From: Arcuatula senhousia
Taxonomy: Eukaryota; Mollusca; Bivalvia; Mytilida; Mytilidae
NCBI GenBank assembly: GCA_963971305.1
Contig: OZ020303.1
Location: 56,978,867 to 57,042,866 of the forward strand
Direction: 5' to 3'
DNA length: 64,000 nt
Of the stretch, positions 32,330-44,110 are shown in pieces. The notes under the pieces are model-generated. The model had not been told where the DNA came from and did no database searches. It saw only the letters and a list, made by a program, of their open reading frames with translations. The position numbers and the translations under genes are program-made. How positions within the stretch are numbered: position 1 is the first letter of the stretch; each line of letters begins with the position of its first letter.

Positions 32330-33678
32330 TTAGTCGTCCCCTACGGGGAGAGTTACAGGAAGTTCCACAAATATTAGGGACAAGACTGCTGGGTGCAACA
32401 GCATTTTGTTCAACGGTGGAACTTCAAGATTTTCGTCTTTTAGATGTGCCTGATTTGGCAGATTCAGAAGTGGACTTGATAATTTTGGGCACAAAGAAGG
32501 TGATTTTTTATAACATTTACCTCTGGCTCTTTGGCCTGATCCACGCCATCTTCTGTTAAAGTGGATACGGCCACCACCTCTTCCACCACGAGATGGGGCC
32601 TTGTCTCGAAAGGACTGCTCCTCGCCATCAAGATACTTTCTTTTCTTTTTGTTGTTCTTTGCTTGAACTCTGTCACCATATCTGTTGTAGCTGGTAGACG
32701 GTCCAACGCCAAGATGTTTACTTATGATTTTAGATTTTTTCTTAATCTTAGCAGCTTTATGAAGTGATTTGTAGAATTTTTTTTTCAAATAATACATCCC
32801 CCTTTTCTGAGAGTTTTCCAACGTTTGACTTGAGAAAATGTTTTGCCTTTTTAACATCTTTAACCAAATTGTACAAGACATTCATACGCCTATGATAATT
32901 TGCGGACGTATGAGCCTGTCCTACCAAATATATAACCTTTTCGACCAAGCTTAAACAGTCAAAAACGTTTAAGCAGTCTTCCTCAGACTCTCCTTTTGCA
33001 ATTTTTTCTAGATCTACCCAGAGTTTACTGAGAGGTCCCAAGGCCATCCCAATTCTGCCTTGAATCTGTTGCAAATTGTCATCATAAGGCTTGCCGTAAG
33101 AACGACGGACATCAACAAACAATTCTGGGACATAATCGTCAACTTTAGGCGCTTCTACGTAAATATTAGATGGTATTGGACAGTCATCTAAATTTTTTTC
33201 ATTTATAGTTTTATCAGACACATATTCTCTAAATTTGTCATTTACGTAATCTGCCATATCACGTGGCAATTCAACCTTGACCTTCTTATCTTTATCAATA
33301 GAAAATCTGGTGTAGGACGCAGCTCCCTCCCCCTCTTTTCTCTTTTTAGGAGGGGGGCTAGTGTTTTCGGAGGAAGACCCCGAATCATCGGATTCATCAC
33401 TCGAATCCTCGGAGGAACTTACTCCCGACTATGAAGAGGAGTCTTCCTTCGAGTCAGAAGACTCAGACTCGCTCGATGGACTTAAGCTACGACTCCTACG
33501 CCTGTGTCTCTTATTCTTAGACTTCTTGGTGACCTTCTTTCTAGTAGAAGAAGTTTTAACTCTGTGACCTATCGGCCGACTGTGAAAGTAACCCCTCGAC
33601 TTTGCCGGGGGTGTTTTTGCCGTTATCCGACCTGACATAGTCGGCGGACTTTACGGCACCATCCTCTGAATCTGACAT
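32330..33678 (-). pseudogene. DIRS gag-like protein (broken)
   Basis: A Ser/Arg/Lys-rich leader (about 33638-33430) ends at an in-frame TAG near 33429, and the same frame resumes through SSSEDSSDESDD to a conserved gag core (LGPLSKLWVDLEKIAKGES, GQAHTSANYHRRMNVLYNL) ending at 32757. A run of nine A in the coding strand near 32785 marks a shift into the frame 32881-32330. That frame carries KKKFYKSLHKAAKIKKKS and an Arg/Gly-rich nucleic-acid-binding tail (RGGRGGGR). Two ATGs compete, at 33678 (MSDSEDG) and 33638, in different frames. Gag packages the RNA. Confidence 0.75.
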
Positions 33679-33817
33679 GATAAAAATCAGATAAAACGCA
33701 AGAATAATATTCCCGTAAAGCAGAGTCCCATAAATAAAAACAAAATAAGCGTCAAAGCTTCCGATGAGGATGGATTTTTATTAATCGATTACATAAAGGC
33801 CTGTGAAAAGCACGAAG

Positions 33818-33925
33818 CCATTTTGATTAATGAAGATCTCGTGAGATCTGGCTTTGAATTGGCTTGTGTTGGTGCGTTGTCACGTGATTATACATAATTA
33901 TATCTTACTTTCGGTTTGTGATATA
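33818..33925 (-). repeat. DIRS right inverted terminal repeat (5' end)
   Basis: Reverse complement of the left repeat over about 80 bp with strong identity, then weaker similarity outward (TATCTTACTTTCGGTTTGTG). It precedes gag, so it should contain the promoter. Confidence 0.85.
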
Positions 33926-34131
33926 ATAGTTAACCGACAGGTGCCTATCCATTTTTGTTCAAGAAACACATTAAAAGTCACGTATAAAGATTAATTCTAG
34001 GTGTCACGTGAATTACTACCCACGTGAATTCTCCGGTAAATGTATTCTGTAATTAGTTTACCAAACTCCTTACAGTTCCCGTCCAAAGGTCCGTACATGA
34101 TTAGTCACTGTACCAGGCTTTACGGGCTTTC

Positions 34132-35091
34132 TTTTTATACGACCGCAAAATTTTTGCGATCGTATAATGTTATGGCGATGTCGTCGTTGTCGTTGTCGTC
34201 GTCGTCGCCTGGGGACATTTGGTTTCCGTGCGATAACTTAAGTAAATATTGACCAATTGTTATGAAATTTTGATATGATGTTTGTAACCACTAGAGAAAG
34301 GTTCCTATTGTATTTGGGGTTGGTGGCCCTTACCGTTTTGAAAAAAAAGGGCCAAAAAGGGCTAAAACGGGTGTATTGACGAAACTGTTGTAGAATGTTT
34401 ATTATTCATTTTGATTTTGAAAATTCTTTTTTTATTGAATTCCTCATTAAATTCTGTCAACAAAATGTGTCAATGGTTTTGATGTAAATTGAATTGTTAC
34501 ATAGCTACAGGGGGCCAAAGACGGGCCACACCCAAAAAATCAGCTTTTTTATTTATGGTCCGATTTTCAAAATCTTTTTTTCATTGGAATCCTTGTGAAA
34601 ATCCCTGCCTGCATTTTTCAATCAGATTTGCAATATCTCTTACTGTTTTTGAGATATAAGGGGTCGAAGGGGCAAAAAAAAAACATTTTTAAAAGTTGGT
34701 CAAGGCAAATGGTTTTACACAAGAAATTTAGCTGTAGTAGGCCAGCCAATTGTTCTAAAGTTTAAATATGATGATTATATACACTGAAGGAAGCTTTATA
34801 TTGCATTTTGGGTTTGTGGTCCTAACCTTAAAAAAAGGGTCAAAAGGGGCTTTATCGTCTCAAAAATGTCAATGAATATAGAAATAAGATTTTTCTATTA
34901 AATGTTATTGTAGATATGTATGTGTCAACTATGCATTTTAAAGTCCACCATAGGATGCATGAGTAAAAAAGCTTTGTAAGTCCACCATGGGCTGCATGTG
35001 AACAAAGCAATAGACTATCCATATTGGGCATCCAATGTACAGGGTTCAACTTGTTGCGGTCGTATCATGCTGCGCTCGGCGCAGCTTTTTA
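34132..35091 (+). mobile_element. Dispersed family E, long copy
   Basis: The left end TTTTTATACGACCGCAAAA and the right-end core TTGCGGTCGTATCATGC are inverted to each other. A small hairpin (GCTGCGCTCGGCGCAGC) lies at the right end. A (GTC)n/CGTCGTCG stretch near 34175-34210 and repeated AAGGGCCAAAAAGGGC-type motifs fill the middle. A diverged copy is at 23020-23660. Non-autonomous and non-coding. The superfamily is unknown. Confidence 0.7.
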
Positions 35092-35212
35092 TTGATTACC
35101 TCTTATGACCCCACGGCGACCTATTGTGACTCCAGTTTTTTTAATTACAAAACATGACAAGTACTCACAAGTAAACAACCACGTTGCTTATTGTATAGCT
35201 TAAATATACTAA

Positions 35213-35358
35213 GGCACGGACCATTTGATTTTCGGGGGGGGGGGGCTGGGATTTTTTTGAAAAAAAAAATTCCTCTGGCCCGCAAAGCGAGCGAAAAAAA
35301 TTTCCCGGCTCAAGGTAAAATCCCAGCCCCCCCCCCCGAAAATCAAATGGTACGTGCC
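35213..35358. mobile_element. 146-bp hairpin MITE
   Basis: The ends GGCACGGACCATTTGATTTT and AAAATCAAATGGTACGTGCC are inverted and continue through matching G and C runs. TAA flanks both sides (35210-35212, 35359-35361), as for PIF/Harbinger insertions. It is the clearest member of the GACCATTTRA-ended group. Confidence 0.75.
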
Positions 35359-35361
35359 TAA

Positions 35362-35939
35362 GAATCATTCAATCTAAAATAGTGTGTATTTGCTGAAACC
35401 TGTTTTACAATATTTCTGTTGTATGCAATGCTAATAATGTTCCTGCGCCTAATTGGCATTGAACTTATGAATTATAATTACAAGACATGAAACTCAAACG
35501 TAAACCTGTTCACTGTTCACGCATGATTTCTTCCATAGAATTTCCTCTCTAACACCAAGCCATTAACTGATTTAGGTGTAAAAAGTCCAATGTGGAACAA
35601 CCAGTTTTGTAGATAATCCTTTTCGCACATCTACACCACAACGTTGTGTACATTTATAATAAATATCTCCTTTAAAAGGCGTCATATACGTCATAAACTT
35701 ATAGTTTTTGACTCTAAAACGTCATTTTTGATTTTCAAAATATTGATGCTGCTTTGTAGTTTGGTTTAAACATTTATTTTTGTTAAAACTATATGGCCTG
35801 TGTAGCATTTAAAACCATACAAAATATATAAAACTTAAACAGCTCACATTACGGAACAATCACAAACATTACATAAATAAAACAAACATTGCATCCATTT
35901 TATTTACTATAATCTTGGATTAACTCATCATTTTTTTTA
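35362..35939. other. Unassigned sequence
   Basis: No gene or repeat structure recognised. Confidence 0.3.
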
Positions 35940-36290
35940 AACGCCTGGCCCAACTCAGGACCATTTAGGTGCTCAATTTCCCTTGTTTTTCATAGTTGTT
36001 TTTCTCTTGAGTGTCTCAGTCTTGTTTCGTCTTTTCTTCATACTAGTTAGCATGGTAAGAATAAAAACAAAGATAGAAATGGTCCTGACTTGTTACAGAT
36101 ATTTCAAAAGAAATGGTGTGCTGAACCAGGTTTTATGGCACCAAACCCCCCTCTTTCATTTCAATCATAGGGTCCAGTAGTAGCACAAAACACAACACGG
36201 GTCTGAGACATAATAGATATATTGAGCAGCCAAACACTAATCAAAACAACCACCAACCATTTCGTCTATCATGATTTTGAAAATAAAATA
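35940..36290. repeat. Dispersed family A, two inverted pieces
   Basis: 35940-36055 is in + orientation (CCCAACTCAGGACCATTTAG). 36060-36290 is in - orientation (AATGGTCCTGACTTGTTACA, AACCAGGTTTTATGG, CAAACACTAATCAAAAC). Together they form an imperfect foldback. Confidence 0.6.
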
Positions 36291-37264
36291 AGAAAAGCTT
36301 TTTACAGTGCTTCTTGATCACAGTGATACTTCAACTTTCCTTTCTATATTAATCATGTTAATAGCAACATCAATATGTCTGCTCCTCTAAAATAGTGACG
36401 TTTTACAACTTATCTACGTTTCTCAAGAGCACGTGGGATATACACCATGATTTCCTTGATGAAGTACAAATGTATCTAGTCTAAAACTAAAACTGGTCCA
36501 ACACGGCTCAGTTTCTCCTGGTTTGCTGTCTTTATTAGAAAAAAAGGTACGGGAGGAGATACCGGAAAGTCATCCAATATGGATGTTTTCTTTTTTCACT
36601 GAAAATTATTTGTGCAAATTTTGTAAATTTCATCAATATTACCGAAGGATCAAGTGAATAAAAACCACCTCGAGACACCCATAGCATTGAAGATATTGGA
36701 CATCAATCATTAATACATAGAAAATCTTCTCAGCGAAAATATTTACAATAAACCTAAGGAAAGTATCAAAATCACGTGATCAAACACAAATGTCACTTTC
36801 CCATTCATGTAAACAAATAATAAATCATACTTTGACTAGTACTCAGTAACAATCCAAACACCTGTACTGAGCCTGAAACTTTAGGCCATTCCTAAATCAG
36901 CAATAGTGAAGTCAGCTGATCTCATGGATCTACAGAGAAGAGTATCATTCTCTGGGTCCTCGTAGGTTTACACAAGAGTAGATCATCTTGTGGACCTTTA
37001 GATCGTCACTAGAGTAGAGTATCTTATGGGCCTACAAAAACACCAGCAAATATGGCGGATAAATTTGGGTCCACTAAAACAGCTATCACCACTGCAGTAG
37101 TTCTCGCTAGCATATTTGGAAATTTGCTTTGTCTATCTATTGCTCCAAGAACGGGATACCATGAGCAACTAGTCACAACAAGCTTTAAAACAACATTTTA
37201 TTTAAATTTGGCACCATGGAACATCGTCACATAAAGTTTCAACTTATGTCTACAAAAAATCAGT
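36291..37264 (+). other. Unassigned / possible 5' UTR of the downstream LINE
   Basis: Imperfect repeats of AGAGTAGATCATCTTGTGG and AGAGTAGAGTATCTTATGG type lie at about 36930-37035. A 60-codon frame at 37052-37234 is in the same frame as the LINE protein but is separated from it by a stop, so it may be a leader. The LINE 5' boundary is not visible. Confidence 0.35.
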
Positions 37265-40200
37265 ATGGATAACGAAAATAAGCATACAAAACCATCAAAG
37301 TTGTTCTTAATACTTACACTCATTCTAGCCAATGATATCCACAGTAACCCAGGTCCAGTGCGATATCCTTGCGGGATCTGTAAAAAGCCTGTTGCTGAAA
37401 ATCATAGGGCCATGATATGTGACATATGCGATAAATGGGTTCACATAAAATGTGGAAGGGTAACACCAAAAACATATACCAAATATACAAGTGATACGCC
37501 TTTTCCATGGAACGACGGAAACATTCGGAAATGTCCACCATGTTCCAAGGATAAACCAAATGATACTCACCCATCTGTAAGACCAGACTCATCTAATGAC
37601 TTTGACGAGACAAGAGATGATCATGCTACATTCATATCTACAAACCTAGATGAAAATGAGCCATACCCACTGAAGAAAAACAACATTCGCATTATTACCA
37701 TCAACTGTAGAAGCCTAAGAAGTCAGGAGAAAAGGATTGATTTTACAGCATTGATAGATACATACCAACCACATATTATCCATGCGACGGAAACCCATCT
37801 AAACAAAGACATAACTGATGCAGAAATTATTGATACAAATATATGTATACAGAAAAGATCGAATATTTGAATCAGGCCATGATGGCGGTGGCGTACTAAA
37901 TATTGTACGAAAAGATCTGATATCAAAGGAAGAAAAAACTCTTGATACTAACTGCGAGATTATATGGTATAAAATTGAAATTAAAGGCAAACAACCCTTA
38001 TATACCGGGTGCTTTTACAGACCACCAGATAACAACGTAGACCCGGTTGAACACCTGAAAACATCAATGAATAGAATCACCCACTCAAAAAACTTTCCAA
38101 ACATCTTAATCACTGGAGATTTCAACATGCCAGATATCCACTGGGGAGATGATGTTCACATAAAAACATATGGCAATTATGAAAAAGAATTAAACAAGAC
38201 ATTTCTAGACACTATAGAAGATAACTGTTTATACCAAGCAGTAGACAAGCCCACCCGTCAAGAAAATACTCTAGAGCTTGTTTTGACAACAAATCCATCC
38301 TGCATAGAGTCAGTAAATGTCATGGACGGTATGAGTGACCATGAGATGATTTTAACAGCCATAAATCTCACTCCGAAAACTAAAAGGCCACCTCCTAGAA
38401 AAGTATATATTTATAAAAAAGCCAATTTCAATGGAATAAATGCCGATTTGGAAAACAAAACGAACTCTTTCATAGAAAACGCCAAATCAAGCAGCATACA
38501 AGAAACTTGGGATGATTTTAAAGACACCATAAGAGATTCTATTACAGAACACATACCAACAAAGATGCTAACAACACGATGGAATGTCCCCTACATGACA
38601 CGAGAGATAAAAACACTAATCAGAAGAAAACAACGAGTTTATTACAAAGCAAAAAGAACATACGATCCAACACACTGGGAAGAATTTCAGACCTTAAAAA
38701 GAATTGTAAAATCTAAATTAAATGAGGCTCATCAAAACCATATTTCGCAGTTATTAGATGTAGATGAAGATGGGGAGAGACAAACACCGGTGGTAGGAAA
38801 AAAGTTCTGGCAATATATCAAATCAAAAAAGAGAGATTCATGTGGAGTAGCAACACTAATTTCAAATGGAAAGGAAATGAAAGATAATAAGAGCAAAGCA
38901 GAAGCTTTAAACCAACAATTTGTTTCTGTTTTTACGGAAGAAAATATGTCAAGTCAGCCAAAAATAAAAAGTAGTCCATCACCCGAGATCATTAGAGATA
39001 ATGGAAAATGGTGTAAGAAAACTTCTCAATAACATCAACCCCAAAAAGGCAAATGGTCCAGATAATATTCCAAACACAGTGCTAAGAGAATGTGCAACAA
39101 ACATGGCACCCTTTATAACAGAAATATTTAGAAAATCATATGAAGAAGGCTGCGTCCCAGATGATTGGACTATGGCAGTGATAACAGCGCTATTTAAAAA
39201 GGGCGAAAAATGTCTCCCAGTCAACTACCGACCGGTCTCACTGACATCTGTAACTTGTAAATTGATGGAACATATTATCTTCAGGCATGTAATGGAACAC
39301 CTTGAAAACATCATATACTAGTTGATTACCAGCACGGTTTCAGGCAAAAGCGATCTTGCGAATCACAGCTAGTAACTACAATTGAAGACATAGCAAGACA
39401 TCTAGACACAAAAGACCAGGTAGACATGCTGATTTTAGACTTCAGCAAAGCTTTCGATGTAGTGCCACACCAACGACTACTAAGGAAGCTAAAACACTAT
39501 GGTATAAGGGGGAAACTATTGGACTGGATAGAGGCTTGGCTCACACAACGACATCAGTGTGTTGCAGTTGAAGGTGAAACATCAGAAAAGTCAAGAGTAA
39601 AATCGGGAGTGCCTCAAGGTACCGTATTGGGACCCTTAATGTTCCTCTTGTATATAAATGACATTGGGGAGGACATAGTCTCTAAACTTCGATTATTTGC
39701 CGATGACAGTTTATTGTACCTAGGAGTAGAGAACAGAAAACACTGCATACAGCTACAAAACGATCTGAACAAACTTGTTAAATGGGCAGACAACTGGCAA
39801 ATGAAGTTTAATGCCACGAAATGCTATGTCCTAAGAATTACCAACAAGAAATTATACCCAACAAAAATGATTACAGCATGCATGGACATATACTGGAGGT
39901 AGTTGACCAAAACCCATACTTAGGAGTAATGTTTAACAGCAAATTGAAATGGGACAATCACATCAACAACATAGTGGCAAAAGCAAACCGATCACTGGGA
40001 TTTCTGAGGAGGAACATAAGTAAATTCCCTGAGGAGATAAAGAAAAGAGCATATCTAGCAATCGTCAGGCCAAACTTAGAATATGCTAGCAGTGCCTGGG
40101 ACCCCCACCAGAAAGATCAGATCAGAAAAATAGAAATGGTGCAAAGACGATCAGCCCGACTTATAAAACATGAATACAGCAGACAACCAGGGACTGTTAC

Positions 40201-40510
40201 TAGCTTACTGAAGGAATTAAAATTACCATCATTGAAAACAAGAAGGAAAATAAAAAGACTATGCTTACTTCACAAGACTGTTCATCATCAAATAGCCATT
40301 AATATACCTCCATATGTAAGACCTCAGGGTAGAATTACTCGAAGATCACACCGTCACAAATTTACCGACATGCAAACATCAAGTGACATATACAAATACA
40401 GTTTCTTCCCGCAAAACATCAAGGAATGGAATCAGCTACCAGCCCATTTACTGGATATTGAAGATGTTGAGGAATTTAAGAACCGCCTCAACTCTTTCAT
40501 AACAAACTAG
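37265..40510 (+). pseudogene. Non-LTR retrotransposon protein: 2A-like motif, PHD finger, endonuclease, RT
   Basis: The start Met at 37265 is followed by a hydrophobic stretch and NDIHSNPGP (residues 23-31), a 2A-like ribosome-skipping motif. A PHD finger comes next, with C36, C39, C52, C55, H60, C63, C90 and C93 in perfect C4HC3 spacing. An APE-type endonuclease (NCRSL, ATETHL, GGGVLNIV, GCFYRPP, LITGDFNMPDIHW, MSDHEMI) and RT (KANGPDNIP, NYRPVSLTS, LDFSKAFDVVPH, SGVPQGTVLGP, FADDSLLY, NPYLGVMF) follow. Single-base shifts near 37850, 39000, 39320 and 39880 break the frame. This is a jockey/CR1-L2-like element. Domain content is complete, so the decay is recent or partly sequence error. Confidence 0.88.
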
Positions 40511-40675
40511 ATATCCATAACTACATTATTTTTTAATTTGAACATGTAAATACTGAAACAGTTTTAAAGAGCACTTTATTGGATGACTTGCGGTTATTAT
40601 GTACTTTATACTTGCGTGATGGGTTTGACACCCTTTGCAATTCAACCATGTAGATGTAGATGTAGATGGAGTAAA
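40511..40675 (+). repeat. LINE 3' UTR with short terminal repeat
   Basis: A short 3' UTR ends in TGTAGATGTAGATGTAGATG, a hexamer-type tail instead of poly(A), as seen in CR1-like elements. I take about 40670 as the end. Confidence 0.6.
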
Positions 40676-41009
40676 TCATGTGCTTATCATGCTAATAGAA
40701 AAAAAAATCAACATTTTGATCACTCTGATGAGTCCAGATGTTTGTTTGGTATTTTATTTTGTTTTTCTATAGAGGAGTTGACCTACCCCTAACTAATAAC
40801 TGACAGCGCTACTTACGGCGTTTCCCTATACAAAAGAATTTGTTTTTCATTCAGGAAAAAACCTTAGAATTAGAACAACGAAGATATTGAAACTGTTCTG
40901 TTTTCTAAACACAGTCTTTAAAAAAATCATTATTTTTTTTAGCAAACCGAGATTATGTTTTGATGCATCGACCCATTTTACGCCTTAACAAAATAAGTTA
41001 CCGTTTATA
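40676..41009. other. Unassigned sequence
   Basis: Nothing recognised. Confidence 0.3.
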
Positions 41010-41959
41010 CCCCCGTCACACTGGGACGAAGACCACCAAGTTCTTAGTACGTTCTTAGAACGCAGTACAAACGGGATAGAAATATTGCTCGTATGTTTTC
41101 AATAAGACTTCTCTACATCCTTACAAAGACCGTGCAACGTCCTTCAAGTTTACAACCAATGCAAGTTCCTTCTAGGACTATCAAGTTTTTACTACGTGTC
41201 TTCTACGTTCAGCACGTTTTCACTACGTGTCTTCTACGTTCATCACGTCTTCATTACGTTCGAACTACGTTTTTTGCTGCGACTGTACTGCGACTAGCTC
41301 GTTTCCAGTACGTCTATAGGAAGTTTGCGACAGTTTTAAAACAAAGACAGCACTATCACCTCGCACATACGTTCGATGTCTGATTTTTATTTTGGTTAGC
41401 TATACAAACCTCTCATGCAATTACTGCATGACGCATCATTAACCCACCCTTAACCAGCTATATTTGACAAACTAACTTAGTGTATGATGAAAATTGCATA
41501 AGTTGTGTTTCACAATCGTGTTATTTTGTGTTTATGTTGCACACGGATTCTAAAATCGCATTGAAAAGGGAAAGTTTAGTGCCACAAAACCTGGTTATCT
41601 CGGATTTTTATTCAGCCTGTACCATAAGTCATAGACTAGTCTTTTTTATAGTAGAACTTACGGTGACAAATATCAAAGTCTTTTGTGGTTTAAAAAAACT
41701 TTCTTAATTGTCCATGCACTTGAAGTCGGCACGAGGCGATGCTTCGTCTGTGTTATCTAAACCAGAAGATTTTAGTTATTATGTTTATTTTGTTTTTGTT
41801 TTTTTTTGGTATTGTTGCCGTACAACTTTTGTCTTAAGCGTCTCTTATTGGTCAGGGTATATACCACGCATTGGATTTTAATTATTCGCTTGGAATCGCC
41901 TCCTGTAAAATGTGTATGGATTAAAAATACTCGTGTGTATTTAAGACAATTTACTAGCA

Positions 41960-42500
41960 AGATGTTACTGGTCAGATTTCACGGAGTGAAAATTCCAGGG
42001 ATATATGGTAAATGTCGGTTGGGCGGGGAACCTTTTTTGTAATTATCAGTTTCCTCAGCATCTACTAATCATAGCCTTTTGATATTTTGTTTATAAACGT
42101 ATTGGTTAATTCTGGAATGAAAAACAAGCTTGATGCTTTTGTGAATCCCTCCCCTGTTTGCAGTTTGTCGACCAGTGTTGCAATTGTAGCGGGCCCCATT
42201 CAGCCTACTATTATCGAACTCAACAAAAAAGTTCTTTAACGTGCATGGTTTATTTAGTAAGCATGGGCTTTTATAACGCATGATTCGATATCAGGTTTGT
42301 CGCTCATCTACTTCCTGTTTACTGACTTTAATTTGTTGATATAAATGTTCATTAGTAAACAATTTAGTGATTCGTACCAGTTTTCTCTCTAACTACTCAT
42401 CAGAGGCGATTCAACATCATCATGGGCTCCTATAACATGGGATTTAATATCAAGGCTGACGTTCATCTACTTTCTTTTTAACGAAATCCGGCCATTTCTA
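41960..42500 (-). repeat. Tandem-family piece, minus orientation
   Basis: CAGATTTCACGGAGTGAAAA and two diverged units with GTCGCTCATCTACTTCCTG and AACGAAATCCGGCCATTT match intron 2 of TRPT1 and the array at 42985-43770. Confidence 0.6.
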
Positions 42501-42854
42501 TATTTGAACCGTTATTTAAATGTTCTATTTTATTTTTTATTTTTCTCGACACATATACCCAAATAAATGAAACACCCATTTGATTTGTAAGTGTAGGATG
42601 TTGGTAAATTTGACATCAAAAGGCAGGATTGTATCTTTCTTCAGAAAAATAATTCAGGATACCCATTGTGCTCTATTAAGGATAAAAAAATAAAAAGCCA
42701 AGACAAAATGAAACAAAAAACCGAAACGATATAGAAAATTAGTATGGACAAGAACATATCCATTTCCCAACTAAAGATAATTTGGATCGTTCCGTTGTAC
42801 ATCCTTAGACCATGTATATAGAAATGCTAAAAAATGTCTAATGAAAGAACCTTA

Positions 42855-43876
42855 GTGAGCACGCTCACATACCCCACGCGTCCACATTATGGACCGAGAT
42901 TATCTATTTCAAGTTAGGAATAAAAAAGTCTTAGTTGTTGTCTTTCCAAGACGGCTCATTAAACAGGAAATGAATGAGTGACAGAGCTGAAAATGTATCC
43001 CACCATAATGGATCCCTCTCTGAAGCCACGTACAAAATATTAAAAGTATATGATTAATAGTTGCTGAGAAATCTGTCACAAAAATTTTTAACCCTGAAAA
43101 TTTTGTGAAAAAAGTCTAAGTAGGCTTGTGAAAAACAGGAAGTAGAAAATCGACAGACCTAATAAAGAATCCCACCATATTGGACTCCTACCTGAAGCTA
43201 AATACCAAATATCAAATACCTACGATCAATAGATGCTGAGAAATCTGTTACGAAAATTTTCAAACCTGAAAATTTAGTGAAAAAAGTTAAAGTCGACTAT
43301 TTAAACAGGAAGTAGATGATCGACAGACCTGAAAACGAATCCAACCATATGGGACACCTACCTGAAGCTAAATACCAAATATCAAATACCTACGATTAAG
43401 AGTATCTGAGAAATCTGTTACGAAAATTTTAACCCTGAAAATTTAGTGAAAAAGTCAAAGTCGGCTATTTAAACAGGAAGTAGATAATCGACAGACCAGA
43501 AAACGAATCCCACCATACGGGACACCCACCTGAAGCTAAATATTAAATATAAAATACCTACAATTAATAGTCGCTGAGAAATTTGTTACGAAAATTTTCA
43601 ACCCTGAAAATTTAATAACAAAAGTCTAAGTCAACTCGTTAAACAGGAAGTAGATGATCGACAGACCTGAAAACGTATCCCACCATATGGGACCCCCACC
43701 TGAAGCTTCATACCAAATATCAAAAGCCTACGATCAATAATAGCTGAGATATCTGTTACGAAAATTTTGATCACGGACAGACGGACTGACGGACTGACGG
43801 ACGGACGGACAGACGAACCAGTCAAAAACATTATACCTTTCGCAACTTCGTTGCGTGGGGTATAATTATCAGTATG
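42855..43876 (+). mobile_element. Helitron-like element with ~168-bp tandem repeats
   Basis: The left end is GAGCACGCTCACATACCCC. About five tandem units (CACCTGAAGC at about 43525, with related copies near 43017, 43191, 43360 and 43694) fill 42985-43770. A (GACG)-rich stretch follows at 43770-43812. The right end has the hairpin CGCAACTTCGTTGCG and TGGGGTATAA. The layout parallels the 16.7-kb element but the sequence is unrelated. No Rep/helicase. Confidence 0.6.
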
Positions 43877-43924
43877 CATCATATAACATTCGTAGATATA
43901 CAGATTCAGTCAGTAAATTATGTA

Positions 43925-44110
43925 GATAGAAATTAATGAATACGCGACACAACCTACAGCCAGCAGCCTTCAATGTGACTAGCGGTTGCTGCTCGCTGTT
44001 GGCCCTGTATTAAAAAAAAACTACAAATGATTCAAGCTTATTCCTAAAGTGTCAATGAAAAACCCATTCTTGACCCCCAAAAAAGATGTCATTACAAACA
44101 ACAGCTTTGA
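43925..44110 (+). repeat. Dispersed family B
   Basis: GAATACGCGACACAACCTAC, a GCAGCCTTCAATGTGACTAG block and a TTGGCCC block match copies at 47450-47690, 52265-52580, 60960-61055 (-) and 63375-63475 (-). Non-coding. Confidence 0.6.

Larger units (their letters stand above)
28746..33925 (-). mobile_element. DIRS-type tyrosine-recombinase retrotransposon, structurally complete
   Basis: Minus-strand order is gag (about 33.68-32.33 kb), RT/RNase H (32.31-30.46 kb) and tyrosine recombinase (30.6-29.6 kb). This is the content of DIRS elements, which integrate through a circular intermediate instead of using an integrase. Inverted terminal repeats are at 28796-28902 and 33818-33925. An internal complementary region at 29421-29512 joins sequence complementary to the outer left end with sequence matching the outer right end, the hallmark of the order. 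Total length is about 5.2 kb. Every coding region carries a stop or frameshift, so the copy itself is inactive. Exact termini are uncertain by a few bases. Confidence 0.9.

Noticed and set aside
37320..37592. Minus-strand open frames opposite the LINE PHD region
   Set aside because: They are shadows of the + strand LINE protein, which has clear domains.
41093..41383. 96-codon frame at the left end of the CCCCCGTCACACTGG element
   Set aside because: It is formed by the subterminal CTACGTC-type repeat motifs.
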